Positions 31,671-43,944 of a DNA stretch of 64,000 nt are shown here, piece after piece. Both the position numbers and the translations under genes were made by a program. The stretch's first letter is position 1. Each line of letters opens with the position of its first letter. The DNA comes from Favolaschia claudopus (lineage: Eukaryota > Basidiomycota > Agaricomycetes > Agaricales > Mycenaceae), in NCBI GenBank assembly GCA_037176885.1, contig JAWWNJ010000049.1, forward strand, positions 1 through 64,000, given 5' to 3'. The notes beneath the pieces were generated by a model. It was not told where the DNA came from. It saw nothing but the letters and a program-made list of their open reading frames with translations, and made no database searches.

Positions 31671-34600
31671 ACTCCCAACACCTCTTGTCTTCCTCCTCAA
31701 CAACGTCGCCACCAACGTCGACGGTCAGCAACCCAGCTCGCCTCCGTTCAGCATCTCAATCTCTTTGGGGCCTCAAATTTTCACATAAGCCTTCAAATCC
31801 CAATGAGTATATTTTGCCGCACCTCTGTATCCGAATTTCGGGGCGTTTTCAAGACTCTTCAAGGCTTCTTACAAAATCTCGACGCATCATGGAATAACAT
31901 CGCTCTTTCAAGGCAGGCTCTTTTCAATTGTAGCTCAAATTAGAGGCTCTCTTGGCCCTTTGCTCTGGTTTGCATATCGTCGACCCGCAGATGCAAGCTA
32001 CACCTCCGTCCCCTCCAGCGCATCTGCAGCTACTTTCTATCAGGGCTTAAGAACACGTTGAACGAGTATCAAGGTGGCATTGCGTAACATTCAGTGAATG
32101 CGTACCAACCTATCATTTTCACGATTAGTAGCTAACGCGTACATGCAGCCCATCCAGTCTCATTGATGTCTCCCGACTTTTCTTCGTCGTATTCGCAGGC
32201 TAGACAGCTAAAGATGCGCCACGACGCGGAGTCTTTCGGTCGATGAAGGAGATGAATAGGCCAGCTGTCGACGGAACGCTGACAATGACAATCTGCGTCA
32301 TCCTGCCTCTTTGGCGCCCCCACATGCTTACGGAGTCGAGGTTGGGTGTCACTGGCCGACCTTGCTCGCCGTTCCCGTTCTTCTCTGGGTTTTATGTCGA
32401 TGCCAACAAGACGGCCTCTCGTTCGCACAACGCGGTAAAGAGCAAACCATCGCGTGAGTGGATCCATGCGCCAGCCCATCCTACTTCAATTCTCCAAAGC
32501 TAGTTGCAACACCGCTTCCAAACTTCCATCAACGCGATTCACGCCTCAGCCTACTATCAATCTCACCATTCCCTCAAGTCCATACACAGCAGAGCTCAGC
32601 TCTAGCTCTTCACCATCCTTGACACCACCCAGATTGTCGACTCGCCTGGGATCTGTTGCTGCTTTTCTTGGATGACGACAAGCCGCTATTGACGATTGTC
32701 AAACCCATCTTCGCCTCGTCAAAGTCAATCCATCATCGACACGTCAAACGCGAGCGTCTGTGTCCTTATCAAGAATTTCCGGAGCTCAGGCGACACAAAA
32801 AAATGCCACCACCGCAAAGCAATCAAGCGCCCGCAATACCCTACACATTCATCATCTTCTTCCTCGTGTCTGGCCCTCATCGGTGTTCAAGCCCCGAATC
32901 GCTGCTTTACACGACGCGGACGGGAGTCCTGAACGGAACTTTTCCGCTCGTGAACGATCCATCAGAACACAAGACACAGCCGGGATGCGCTTCTGCCATC
33001 GCTTAGCTGGAAGACGACGACGCGTACCTGTACCGACGCCAATGTCAAAACCCCCGTCACATATGGTGCCCCGGTCCCTTCCATATCGTCATGCCCCCTT
33101 TCTCACCGCGATGCAGGTCGATGCCTTCCGCGATTGGCGCGTCTTAGTGGTCCAGCCGTGGCCACTATCAAGCACTGGCACGGTCGTGACCGACCGCAAG
33201 GTTTTTTTCGTGATCAAGAATCGATCCTCAGAGCCCGGGCTACCCTCCATGACTGCCGCCGAGCAACCTCCCTCCGTGCATGCAGCACAGCTCCTCCAGC
33301 TGCCGGACGAATATGAAGCTCAGGCTGCTATGATTCGGCATCGCCTGCTTTTCGAAACGGATGTCCGATGCCCTCTCAAGACACTCGCGAGTTGCGACAT
33401 CGACTGCCATGCGCGCAGAGCAAGTGGGACTGGAACGCGACCGTCAACCGATGCCAATGCGGACGCTACACCATGGCTCTTTGGTCCTGCCAGACGTATG
33501 TATCGCTTTACTTGGCTTATATCGATCTCGTAGCAAGGCTCTCAAGTTCTTTATGTCCTCTGTATTCATTGATTCTACTCCTTCGCGAGACAATGGACCG
33601 AGTACATGTAATTACTGTCTGACGCTTGCGGTAGTGTGGACTAAATCGTATAATGTTATATATTGTACAAATGTACATCACCAGAAATCGAATCCAATTT
33701 GATTTAATTGTCTAAGGGTCGAAAATCTGTCTATGTAAGTACACACGCAATGCATCCGCACCGAACGCAAGCAAGCACCGATTGCCCGCCCCGCCTTCCC
33801 AACCAATTCTGGTCAATGTATCCGAAGCCATCCTATGCTGCTCCAACAACGCCGGCGCCGACGCTGACGCCGACCAACGAAACTTCTTCGTCTTTATTCA
33901 CCCCCCACCCGCCATCCCGCTGATCTAGCCTTTCAGTGACACCCCGTTCTCCGTCTGCGTCGCGCGACCGCGTCTATGTCGCAGGCACACGCGGCAGGCA
34001 CTGCATACGCACACAGCCTTCCTCAAGACGACGGTGCGTGTGTGCAAGCCAGCGAGGGTTATAGCGGAAGATGTGGAAATTGGTTTGGGCTTGAGGCGCG
34101 GCGATGGGGAATTCATTAGGTGAGATGTCTCTGTGAGCCGGTGACGGGGAGGGCGCAGGGTTGGAGAGGGACGCGAGAACGCGGAAGGCAGCGGCGAACG
34201 GAAGCTGCGTTTTAGGACGAAGGAAGTTTGGTGAAACGGGTGCGCGAGGGGTAGTGTCCTTGTGGAGGATGGGGAGGAGCGAGGGGTTAGACGCGCGGAG
34301 GAGGGAGACGGCCCAGAGAATTGAGATGCAGTGGAGGTCGTAGCCAGGAAATGGGAGGGCGGCGAATGCTGCGCCGTCTATATGGGGCGGGGCGAACGAA
34401 TAACGGCTTTGAGGTGCTTGCCCGAGACGAGATGTATGGGAGCGGTACGATGAACGGTGTAGTGCAGAAAGTGTATTAGCTCAACTGCGAGGCGGGCGGT
34501 GGCGGAAGAGCTCGAGGGCGAAGTTCGACTCACGAGAATTGTGGATGAAGAAGAGGAGTGCGGCGTGGTAGAAGCGGAGGTGCAGTGGAGGGGTGAAGAG

Positions 34601-35212
34601 CGAATGCGGGAACGAGAGTAATGCTGATTTAGCTTTCGATGAGTCGGTGTGGATGGTTGGGCGCACGACGACGAGATCATTGGTAATGGGAGTGGATTTG
34701 AGGCTAAGCAAATGCGCTTTGGATTCCTTTCAAGGTTGCAGCTTGCGTGTCGGGGGGATGGGGGGGATGGCGAAGGATCGTTCCGAAAGACTTGAGCAGA
34801 AGTAGGCAAGGACGAGACGGGAACGGGAAGAGATTTGAAGCTTGGAGAGTCGGCGTGTGTGCGAGCTTGGAGGATGAGAGGATCGAAGATCAGGAAACAG
34901 CGTCGAGTGTGGCGTATTGTATGCGATAAATTTGGGAGTGATTCAAGGATACAGAGACGTCGACAAGGCGCTGGGTCGCAAGGCGTGAAGTCACTAGAGA
35001 AGAGAGGTGACATGTCCTGACATCGTTGAGGTCTCGAACGCACAACATACATGCAAACCTGAAGAAAGCGTCTTTCGATGTCACTGCATGTCCACAGATG
35101 TCCACCAGCACAAGGCGTAGACGGTTGACGGTGAAGAGTGAAGGCAGATCGGAATCTGTCGTCCTCTGGACGCGGGGAACATGACCGTATGTAGGGATAA
35201 GGGATGATGAAT

Positions 35213-35224
35213 AACCCTAACCCT
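35213..35224 (+). promoter_or_regulatory. Telomere-like box AACCCTAACCCT
   Basis: Two CCCTAA units about 20 bp before a CT-rich stretch (CTCTTTCCCATTTCCCTCC). The equivalent place in block A (about 15210) has only a decayed ATAACTAGACCC. Confidence 0.35.
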
Positions 35225-36582
35225 GGACCCGGCATCTCTTTCCCATTTCCCTCCTTTTCCCTTCACTCTTCCGTTCGCCCTTGCGCTCGACGGACGATAA
35301 CCCGTCGTACGAAGCCTTTGAATCACCGTGAACTCGTTCAAGAGCGCGCCCCGGTTTCCGCCAAGATTCTGAATCTCAATACTTACTGCGCGCCTGGCAC
35401 TGTGACTCCACACATAATCCCCAAATTTCAAGCTCCTCCACGTTGGATCACCGCCGAGCCATCCACCTGCTATGCCCTTCTTCCCCTTGCTTTGGAGAAG
35501 TCTGCCGTATCATCTCGAATTGCGGCTCGAATGGCTCTCGTTTTTGCTTGCGACGACGATCGGCGACCTTCCGATGCAAGACATGTCGTCGCCGCCTTCT
35601 TTCGCACGACCTCCTGTACATTCGCGGTCCATGCACCGCTGGCCTCCTTGCATGAATCTCAAGCTGCTCCTCAGCCACCCACAACGAGTCTCTTCAAGAA
35701 CTCCCTTGAAGGATTGGATACTTCTGGCCTATCGATACGGTGCGTTGTCTATACTGTGTATGATTTCTTAGAAACATTTAAAAAACATGTACCCCAGTCA
35801 AACTTGCCTTGGCGTCACTTCTTCGGGACCGAAACTCAAGAAGACATGGAGGTATCTTAGCCAAGACAAACGACGACTCGATCTCAATCTCAGCAGCATA
35901 TAATCCTCCTCCTCCAGTACTTCCTCCCGCTCTGCCTCTCGACGCACCCTTGTTTCTGATATCCCGCATAACGGATTCCTGTGTGTATCCTTCACCTTTT
36001 CTTCTTCCCCCTCATTCAGATCTTCTTCCTATTCTTGCAGCGTCGACAAATACCCCCCTGCACAAGGATGCTGCAGATGGTTGACTGACGCCCTGCGCAT
36101 GCCCTAGACGTAGCTCGTCGCAGTTCTGGGCGATGCTGCTGTCGGCGTGTCATGTTCGAGAGGAAAATGTGCTCGCGGCCCATCCAACGTGCGTGAACTC
36201 GCGTACTGTTAAGCGGAAGCTGCTGCACTGGCAGACATGCAAGGCTGCGGCGATCAGCAGTCGCTGCCAGGCCGTTTGGTTCTTCATGCTTGCTTCTTTG
36301 CCAATCTTGTCATATCCAGAATCGCTGATCAGCAGAGGGACATTTGTTTGATTGTCGCTGCTTACATTCGAGGGTTGTTACCCCAAAGTACAATAGAGGA
36401 ATAGAACAAAGTGCCATAGGAATGGAACAAAGTACAATGATGGCGAGAAGTAAAAGCGAAAAACAATACCGTTTTCGGCAACGGCCGAACACGTTGCCAC
36501 TTGTTTCTTACCGCCACCCACAGAATATAAAAGCTACAGCTTGGTTACAATTGTGTCTGTCTAAGGTCCCAAAACTTTGACT

Positions 36583-38348
36583 ATGCATGCGCACATGGAT
36601 CTCTTATCGCCCGACATCCCTCCAGAACTTTTCTTGCAGATCTTTCGTTTTCTGGATGCAAAATCTCTGGTCCGCTGCTGCTCTGTGTGCTGATTGCTTG
36701 CGACCCGTATGCTCGAACTAAGTCATCCATTAAAAGGTCTGCCATGTGTGGAACGACCTCATCCGAGATACCATTGAACTGCAATACTCGATCGAGCTTC
36801 TCGCGGAAGGCATGGTCCGAGAACCCTCAGTCACAGGCTTCGACCCAAATAGAGATCTCCAGACACTTCTGACCCGCCGTCGAGCCTGGCAAACTCTCAA
36901 ATGGACGTCAAAGGTGACTGTAGATGTCGAACCGCTCACGCGAGGTGCATGGGAGCTTGCCGGGGGGATCTTCATCCAACACCAGCCGCGCAACTCGAGT
37001 ATCCTCAGCCTCGCGTTTTCTCGCGACCAGGATCCAAGGACCGAACTCACGCAGCCATCCCCCCAGGCAATTCGCGACTTTCGCGACTTGGCTCTCGACC
37101 CGACGCAGGACCTACTCGTCCGATTCTACGCGGTGTCTGGCGACTCGGAGCACGCGCATTTGCATTTCGTATGCCGCACTATCTCGACGGACCAACCTCA
37201 TCCCCTTGCTGCTCATTCCACCTTGTGTTTGAGCCTCGACCGAGACGTAAGGGACACCTATTTTTCAATGCAAATTGCAGAAGATATCGTCTGCGTATTC
37301 TACTATAAGCCTCCATTTAGCTTCCATATCATAAATTGGAAGAAAGGGATCCGGGTCGTTGTGCGTGTTTCCCCGTACTCTGTCTCTCTGCTTAAGGATA
37401 TATCATTCTGCAGCACCTCATGCCAGACAGATCCGTTGGCGTGCTCGGCGTGACAGACATCCACCTTCTCACTCCCCGCTCGTTTATCGGCATTGACACC
37501 TCTCCATATGCCACAGTCGACAGCGGGAGAATTGATGTCTTCACATTCGACGGCGAGCACCCCAACCCCCCGACTCTCATCGCCACCTTTGAGCTCCCCA
37601 AGACTTTCCCAGGCAAGAACCTTGTCAATGCGAAGATCTTCGCAGGAGCCTACTGCGCCAACACGGGCAGTGTTGTAACACCGCCGCCGCCCTTCTTGAA
37701 GTCCAACGAATCCCGCATCTTCATGCTCCACCTTCGCCACGCGGTCAATCACTGGTTTTGGCTTTTTGTACCGTTCCACGTTTTTCACAAGTACGTCGCA
37801 AATGCGGCGGATGATGGCCCCCGACTGGTGCTTTGGGACGAATGGGGGTCTACGAATTCGCGGATGCTTGCCGGGTCTGCGCGCAATATGTACAGGTAAG
37901 TGCGTGACCTGCGGCTGTGGGCCCGGCCATCTCACAAGACGTTCATTCCTACAGAGCTGTCCACGGCAGTCGCGTCGCACTGCCCTTTGGGGAGCGCCAG
38001 AGTGGTTTGGTGCAGATCCTCGACTTCGGGGCTACAGTTCAGCGTAGCGCCGCTCTTGCCAACCCGGATATTCCCTCGTCCTCGGCCGATTTTCAAGTCA
38101 GATTGCATACGGGCCCAAGCAATATCCCGTCAGCGGACTACGTCTTCCTCAGCACCATCACCACGACCCTGCCTTACTTGAGCACGGTCCGCAAGTTGGC
38201 CCCTGGAAACGATATCTTTCTGCTTGATCAAGATAGACTCTGTGCGATGAACTCTGCGGTCAGTATTCCTTTCCTCCTTCTCCGAGCCTTTTACTCACGA
38301 TATATGCAGACGGGGAATACGGGCCAAATGACGGTGTATACGTTTTGA
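36583..38348 (+). CDS. F-box protein 1 (516 aa)
   Basis: Exons are 36583-36684, 36737-37360, 37414-37895, 37955-38258 and 38310-38348, with introns of 51-59 nt and consistent phases. The N-terminus is a clear F-box: SPDIPPELFLQIFRFLDAKS, then CCS|VCHVWNDLI, with the first intron inside it. F-box proteins recruit substrates to SCF ubiquitin ligases through Skp1. The remaining 470 residues show strand-rich motifs shared with F-box protein 2 (LLTRRRAWQ, DPTQDLLVRF, PFSFHIINWK, TFELPKTFPG, LDQDRL) and end MTVYTF. They probably form a propeller-like substrate domain (inference). MHAHM at the start allows either of two in-frame ATGs (36583, 36595). It lies tail-to-tail with its paralogue. Confidence 0.85.
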
Positions 38349-39613
38349 CTTCCTTGTTCTTTATCTCAATACGAAAGTATGCTATTGATTTCGTTGCGGC
38401 TCTCTTCGTTACACGCCACGTCACGTAGGTTGGTTGCGCACGCCAGGACAGCGCAGTCTTCATGAAGCCATCACGCCGCTTGCGTACATAGAACAGTCGC
38501 GACCCTTTTTCTCTAAGAGACACTAATTTTCGGGTCAAGGCACGCCTTGACGCGGTCCCAAGAAATTGGCAAATTCGGAGCACAGAGAGCTTAGTACGTG
38601 GCGCCAGACCGGACACACTCTGAGAAGGACGGTAGGAGGTGCAGGGTGATTCGAGTCGGTGGGAAGTGACTTGCGGTCTTCATGATGCAGAGGGATATAT
38701 GTGATTGGATTTCGAGTGGCAAACAGACGATGAGGGCCGGGCTGGAGATTCGATTCGTGCTGAGAATGCCGAGCTAGCAAAGACTTGAAATATGCTCGTT
38801 GAATCTCCATAGCAGAAGATGGCTGGTGGATGTGCTCCTGAAGCTCGGTGACTGGCGACATGACAGTAAGGAAGAAAGCGGAGAGTTGCCTATTATGGGA
38901 ATTTCTTTTCGAGGCATTCTTCGAGATAATGGGTATAGAAAGATTGTACGTCTGGCGTGCGGAGAGGTTTAATAGTTCCTATTGTGTATACTATAGCCCA
39001 TGTCTCGAGTTATCCGACAGTAAGAGCCTGTCCCGTTCATACCCTCCGCCTCACGCGAGAGAAACGATGCTTTGCCCTCTACGGTATGCGCGCTTAATGC
39101 ACCAGCTGCAGCAACGATAAATGCTCGGCGAATCGCACGAGGAGACATACTGGCAAGCGGTATCCTGTAGCTCTATGGCCCATCACGCAGGGACGTCAAC
39201 GAACGGCCACGAATGTACTACGACCCGCCGGACGCTTCCCCGACTGGCGCAAACATCGAAGCAGCGAATGAAGCTTCCAAGGCACCGGCTCGACGTTGTA
39301 GTCGCCGAGCAATCCTGCGTCGCACAATTGCCAAGCATTCAAACAACGAGGTGAGGGTGAAGGTAGGGAAAGGTGTCAAGGTGATCCTTCAATGAGCACC
39401 CTGCCCCAAAAAGTCTGCGGTAGTGGCTGCGCGGATTCGGAGAGCAAGCGAAGAACGCAGAGTACGGTATGGTATAGTTGCGACCGTCGTATTGACAGGG
39501 AATAGCGGGCAGACTGGGATTGGCGAAAGTTGGGCATCCCCGCCGTACCGAGAGGCGTGGTCCCAAAGCTTGATAATCTGAGCTCTCGCCGTGCTCCATT
39601 CAGATCATGCACG
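38349..39613. other. Intergenic region between the two F-box genes
   Basis: No conserved gene spans this interval. A minus-strand frame at 38535-38861 (108 codons) has PPTVLLRVCPVWRHVLSS, which resembles the second half of an agaricomycete F-box (VC..WR.VAL). It follows a short helical stretch (MEIQRAYFKSLLARHSQ) and may be a relic of a third F-box gene. The rest shows no coding signal. Confidence 0.3.
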
Positions 39614-41403
39614 TCAGAACGTATACACGGTCACCTCAGGGTATAATCCCGCCTGCATGCATAGTCAGCACCGCATCCCATCCAAACAGAATCAAGAGAT
39701 GAACAGCCACTCACCCTACTAAACGCAAACAACCGATCCTGATCCAAAGCAAACTCGTCGCTCTCGGGATCCAGCCTGCGAACCGCGCTCGAATACGGTA
39801 GGTCCGTGATGATTGTGTCAACGAACACGCTTTCCGACGCAAGGACACTGGGCTCGAGGTGTACTTCAGGTTGTGTGGCGCACGACAACGACGATGGGGG
39901 CGAGGGTGATGCGTCAGACTCAGGGTCATCAATAACCGGAGCACGAGCGACAGTGCGGCGCTGAGCTGCAGCGCCGAAGTCGAGTACCTCCACGAAGCCG
40001 CGCCCGAGAGCTTCGTTGGAGAACACGACGCGTTCACCGTGGACTTGACTGAAAGTAGCAGAAAAAAACAAGTCAGGATGTTGCAGAAGCTTATCGCCCT
40101 CGCACGCACCGATGACTACTCTGCTGCGACCCTTCAAGCATCCTCGAGTTCTGCGGACCCCAATCCGCCCAAGGCTCGACCTGCACCTGACGATCCCGTG
40201 CAAAATCCACGATATATTGATGAAACGCGCGAAACGGCACGAAAAGATGAAACCAATGTGGGAAGTCATAACATAGATTGAACAGGAAAATACGATGCTC
40301 GTTTGATTTCGAGAACGGCGTTCCCGCTCCCGTGACGGGGTTGGCGCAGAAAGCGCCGGCAATGATTGACGCGCTGAGGAGACCCGTACCCGGGAAAGTC
40401 TTGGGGAGTTCGAGCGTGGCGGCGAGAGCGGGGACATTGAAGCGGTCGCCGTCAAAGGTGAAGAGGTCGATTTGACCGCCGGATGCGGCAGCTGTGGTCT
40501 GTGGGGACGGTGCGTGGGCGAAGATGTACGAGCGAGGGGAGAGCAGATGGAAATCTGCCGCCGAGCGCGAAAGGGTTGACTCGGTCGAGACGTCGCCTCG
40601 GATCTTCTGCGTTCAAGTTTGGGATGAGCAACGGGTGTGTGATTGAATGAAAGGTAACGCACCACAATCTCCATTCCAGTCTTCCAATTCAGCAAATGAA
40701 AGCTGTAGGGCGGCCGAGGAAAATACACGCTGACGATGTCGTCCGCGAGATCCATCGCCACATACGAATTGGTGGTGAGTCGACCAAGGTCGAATCTGAT
40801 CATCGGTTCCGCAGCAAGCGGATGGTGCCCCTCCGTCGACAGCGTTTGGCACACAATATACGCATGCTGGTCGATCGGCGCGAAAAACCGTAGAATCAAA
40901 TCCTGCGTCGGGTCGATGATTAGGTCGCGGAGATCCCACATATCGAAAGGGGACAGATGTGAGCGCTCGACGACCGGGTCATTGTCACGAGTGAGCGCGA
41001 CAGCGAAGAACGAAGCGGTCTGTTTCTGCTGCTCCACGAGGACCCCCGCGACAAGCTCCCATATGCATAGCGATAGGCGTTCGATGCCTACGGTCGTTTT
41101 GGACGTCCATTCGAGATACTGCCATGCTCGACGACGCGTCAGGAGCAGCTGAAACATCTCTGGCTCTGGCTGTGAAGCGCTTCGAACCATGCCTTCCGCT
41201 AATAGCTCGATTGAATATTGTAGTTCAGTCGTGCCTTGAATGAGCTCATTCCACAAGCGACAAATCTTCAAAGCCACTCAGTTCTGAGCATACGGAGAAG
41301 AAGCGGGCCATCGACACACAGAGCAGCACCGAAGCAGAGTTTTCGCATCCAGGATTCGAAATATTTGAATGAAAAGTTCGGCGGGGAGGGTGCTTGTGCT
41401 CAT
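39614..41403 (-). CDS. F-box protein 2 (518 aa), paralogue of F-box protein 1
   Basis: Exons are 41403-41320, 41265-40663, 40606-40110, 40048-39715 and 39652-39614, at the same positions and phases as in F-box protein 1. The introns are 54-62 nt. The F-box reads STLPAELFIQIFRILDAKTL, then CCS|ICRLWNELI. Shared blocks include ELQYSIELLAEGMVR, LLTRRRAWQYLEW, DPTQDLILRFF, FSFHLLNWKTGMEIV, FTFDGDRFNVPALAATLELP, TFPG and the C-terminal VTVYTF. The third exon is open in two frames, so a single long frame spanning 41277-39631 is misleading after 40660; splicing restores the paralogous reading. Same expected role as an SCF adaptor. Confidence 0.85.
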
Positions 41404-41747
41404 CCTCGAAACTTCAAATCAAACGAGTCCAGCTGAGAGTCCCAGTTCTGTGTGCAACTGACGCGAGGAATTTGAGGACGCCAAGTGTGGTGGTGACGCA
41501 GAAACAGTCAATAAAGCAGCAGGACGCGTGACATACTTGTGACTCTGGGGTTTGGTGCTTCGTGGGGTTAGGGTTATAGTGTCTCGAATCTGCAAATTGC
41601 AATCATGATGTGCATGACGGTGGTTGGACGCGTCCTTGCCCTGCTTCTCGTCGCATCCTAAAGTTCCCATCTCGCTCGCTCGCCAACTACCTGGTTTACT
41701 TGACTCCTTCGCATTGATTCTCTCCTAGACCCGGTCCTGACTTCTCA
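41404..41747. promoter_or_regulatory. Divergent promoter region with telomere-like box
   Basis: This 344-bp gap separates the divergent start codons of F-box protein 2 (-) and the pseudokinase (+). It contains GGTTAGGGTT at 41566-41575, a minus-strand telomere-like box. No TATA box is obvious. Confidence 0.3.
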
Positions 41748-42916
41748 ATGTCTGTCCTCAAATTTTTAGAAACAAGTTCGCATTCGAGTCGTTCCGAATC
41801 TACTATCACAGATATGAGCTTGAACGCCGACGCGAACCTCGACGCGGAACCACCATGGCCCTTTGATTCCACCACCCTAGCCCTGAGCGACGGTCGTTCA
41901 TTGGAGCTAGCCGATTCCGTCTTCCAGTCAAACTGCGCCGATGGGCAGATCGTCTATACCTGCAGAGCGAAACTGGGCTCGTGTGTGGTTGTGTTGAAAT
42001 GGAGTTGGGGCTTGACACGTATATATGAAGCACAAATCCTCGAGAGCGCAATGAATCTCGCCAGAGAGCGTGGCGATATCTGGGTTTTGGACCATCTTCC
42101 AAGGACCTTACACTCCGAAGAGAGAATTGTAAACCACCACACTGAAACCCGCACTCTGCATATCCTCGTTCAAGAGGAGTTATACCCTATCACAGAATTG
42201 ACGACTGCGCAAGGCCTGAGCGATGCGTTTGTCGGCATATTCAAATGTATGTCGGGGAATTCTCTTGCTTCATCGAATTTTCATACGTTCCCTGAATCAA
42301 AGGCTATCGATGGCTACACGAGGCTGCGGGAATCATTCACCGCGACATAAAACTAACCACTCTGACGTACCGCAAGCTCTCATCTGGTGAAACTCGCGGC
42401 GTTCTCAATGGCTTCAATCTCGCAGTCCCCACCCACGGCCACTCGCTCCACCCGTGTCACCGTCTCGAAAGTCCACCGCCCCTCTTAGCATTCGACCTCC
42501 TCAGGTCCGCACCTCCTACCGAGTATCTGTATCGATACGACCTGGAAACCCTCTTCTACGCCCTTCTATTGATCTCATGCCATTACGAAGACGGTGCCCA
42601 GATCGCCCCACATAGACAACCCTTCAAAGACTGGCATGAGCTGAATCCGGTTCTCCGCGCCGACAAAGTAAATTTTTTCTTCGAGGGGGTCAATGAATGG
42701 GCGCCTACCTCCCAGTTTCGTGATCTCCGCCGACCGATTTTGTCTCTGCGTCGTATGTTCCGAGATGGAATCATGGCACGAGACGACTTTTGGGACCTGG
42801 AGGACCCGACATCAACCTTTGACCTCACCACCCTTGGTGGACACATCACATTCGATAGCTTCGAAGACGCTTTAAACACTTATTTGCGATCATTTCGTCG
42901 TAGGACATCCGGGTAG
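41748..42916 (+). CDS. FunK1-like kinase-fold protein 1, probable pseudokinase (370 aa)
   Basis: Two exons, 41748-42246 and 42303-42916, with a 56-nt intron (GTATGTC...AAAG) that joins IFKC to YRWLHE in phase. The N-lobe has PWPFDSTTLALSDGRSLELA and VVLKWSW, the lysine standing where VAIK is expected. HILVQEELYPITELTTA leads to the hinge. The C-lobe has HEAAGIIHRDIK (HRD present). The DFG position reads GFN (GVLNGFNLAV), so metal binding is doubtful. TEYLYRYDLETLFYALLLIS and LGGHITFDSFEDAL are shared with the paralogues at 60.6-63.9 kb. FunK1 proteins form an expanded, poorly understood family in Agaricomycetes. Its divergent neighbour is F-box protein 2. Confidence 0.75.
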
Positions 42917-43065
42917 TCAGTACCCTTCAATAGTGAAATACGAATTTACACAAACGCCTCACAATGCACATTACTTTTTGACAATCGACTTCTTTTCAGA
43001 ACAGTACAGATTCGATACACAGTTACAGAGCAGTACCCAAAGGAAAAAGAAACATAACACGCCAG

Positions 43066-43944
43066 CTACTCAACATTAACAGATGACTGCGTCTCCGACT
43101 CATATTGAGTACATGCATCTTTGACAGCAGCGAAAAGCTGACGTCCATCTGGATAGTACAGATCCCAGCAACTCTCGACGATGGCTTTGAACGGTGCCAA
43201 TGGAGTGGGAATGAGGTCAATTAGCAGACACCCAGAGTCGGGATAGGTATGCCCTTGTGGTAAGCAAATTGTCAGTGCCGCCCGCAATGTAACAAAAGAA
43301 CAAGAACTCATACCGCCACGAAAGAACTCGGGAATCCAGGCCTGTGTCTCAGCATCAATCACACCATGAGTGATAAGCTCCAGCACAACACATCCGAAGG
43401 CATATATGTCAACTTTTGTGCTGCGAAAGTAGTCCCCGCTGAAATCCGCCCCAGGCTTCATATATAGTCCGGGCAGCACTCCAAAGGCTCGCTCCGTGAT
43501 TAATGCACTGGCTCCAAAGTCGCAGAGGAGGATGTCAAGGTTGTTCGTCAATAACATGTTTGCTGGTGTGCAGTCCGCCCAAAAGAAACCTTTGGTATGT
43601 ATGAACTCGAGTCCTTCTGCGATCTGATGAATCCATTTAACACGTAGAGGGAAGGGAGGATCTGGATGATTCCAGAGATACTGCTGGAGGTCCCCCTTTG
43701 GAGCCTTCGGGAATCGGAGAGGTTCGTTGGGCGAGACGCGCTCCGCAATGGGTATAGTCCAGTCGGTTGGATTAAGACATTTCAAAATGCGAGGATGAGG
43801 ACCCAGACCAGAGTATACATGCCGCTCGTTGTGACCCATTGGGTCTTCTGGGTCGCATGTTTTGACGTACACGTCACCAGAATCGTCGGAGTGAGGGGGA
43901 GTCTGGAGAGGGGAGATGTCGCTGCGAATGGGTTTAGAAGACAT
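43066..43944 (-). CDS. Divergent protein kinase (272 or 292 aa)
   Basis: The kinase C-lobe is clear: LKWIHQ-type helix (VKWIHQIAEGLEFIHTKGFF), catalytic loop WADCTPANMLL (Asp kept, H-R replaced by W-A), DFG as LCDFGASAL, and KVDIYAFGCVVLELITHG. The N-lobe is short (VYVKTCDPED) with no Gly loop, so ATP binding may be altered. A 60-nt intron at 43254-43313 (GTATGA...CACAAG) is likely; removal joins FRGG to HTYPDSG. Because it is a multiple of three without stops, the unspliced frame also stays open, giving 292 aa. The gene lies convergent to the pseudokinase and is not close to the FunK1-like family. Confidence 0.75.
   Translation of the reverse strand: MSSKPIRSDISPLQTPPHSDDSGDVYVKTCDPEDPMGHNERHVYSGLGPHPRILKCLNPTDWTIPIAERVSPNEPLRFPKAPKGDLQQYLWNHPDPPFPLRVKWIHQIAEGLEFIHTKGFFWADCTPANMLLTNNLDILLCDFGASALITERAFGVLPGLYMKPGADFSGDYFRSTKVDIYAFGCVVLELITHGVIDAETQAWIPEFFRGGMSSCSFVTLRAALTICLPQGHTYPDSGCLLIDLIPTPLAPFKAIVESCWDLYYPDGRQLFAAVKDACTQYESETQSSVNVE

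Larger units (their letters stand above)
30530..36060. repeat. Segmental duplication block C (decayed), homologous to 10980-16230
   Basis: It is collinear with block A (anchors are given in the block A entry). The longest frames (32760-33533 +, 34378-35235 -, 35204-35860 +) overlap matching but differently framed regions of block A. The underlying genes have therefore decayed independently. Protein-like stretches such as ELIHFLHYTVHRTAPIHLVS (about 34440) suggest former coding; I cannot assign a family. Confidence 0.6.

Noticed and set aside
12240..35224. CCCTAA boxes as interstitial telomere or chromosome end
   Set aside because: Only one to two units occur each time, in unrelated spots with genes on both sides. 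A promoter motif explains them better than a telomere scar.
39631..41277. Single 548-codon minus-strand frame as one exon of F-box protein 2
   Set aside because: After 40660 it leaves the reading shared with F-box protein 1. Splicing at canonical sites restores the homologous protein, so the long frame is fortuitous.
41748..42916. Active protein kinase
   Set aside because: HRD and the N-lobe lysine are present, but the DFG position is GFN. I therefore describe it as a probable pseudokinase rather than an enzyme.
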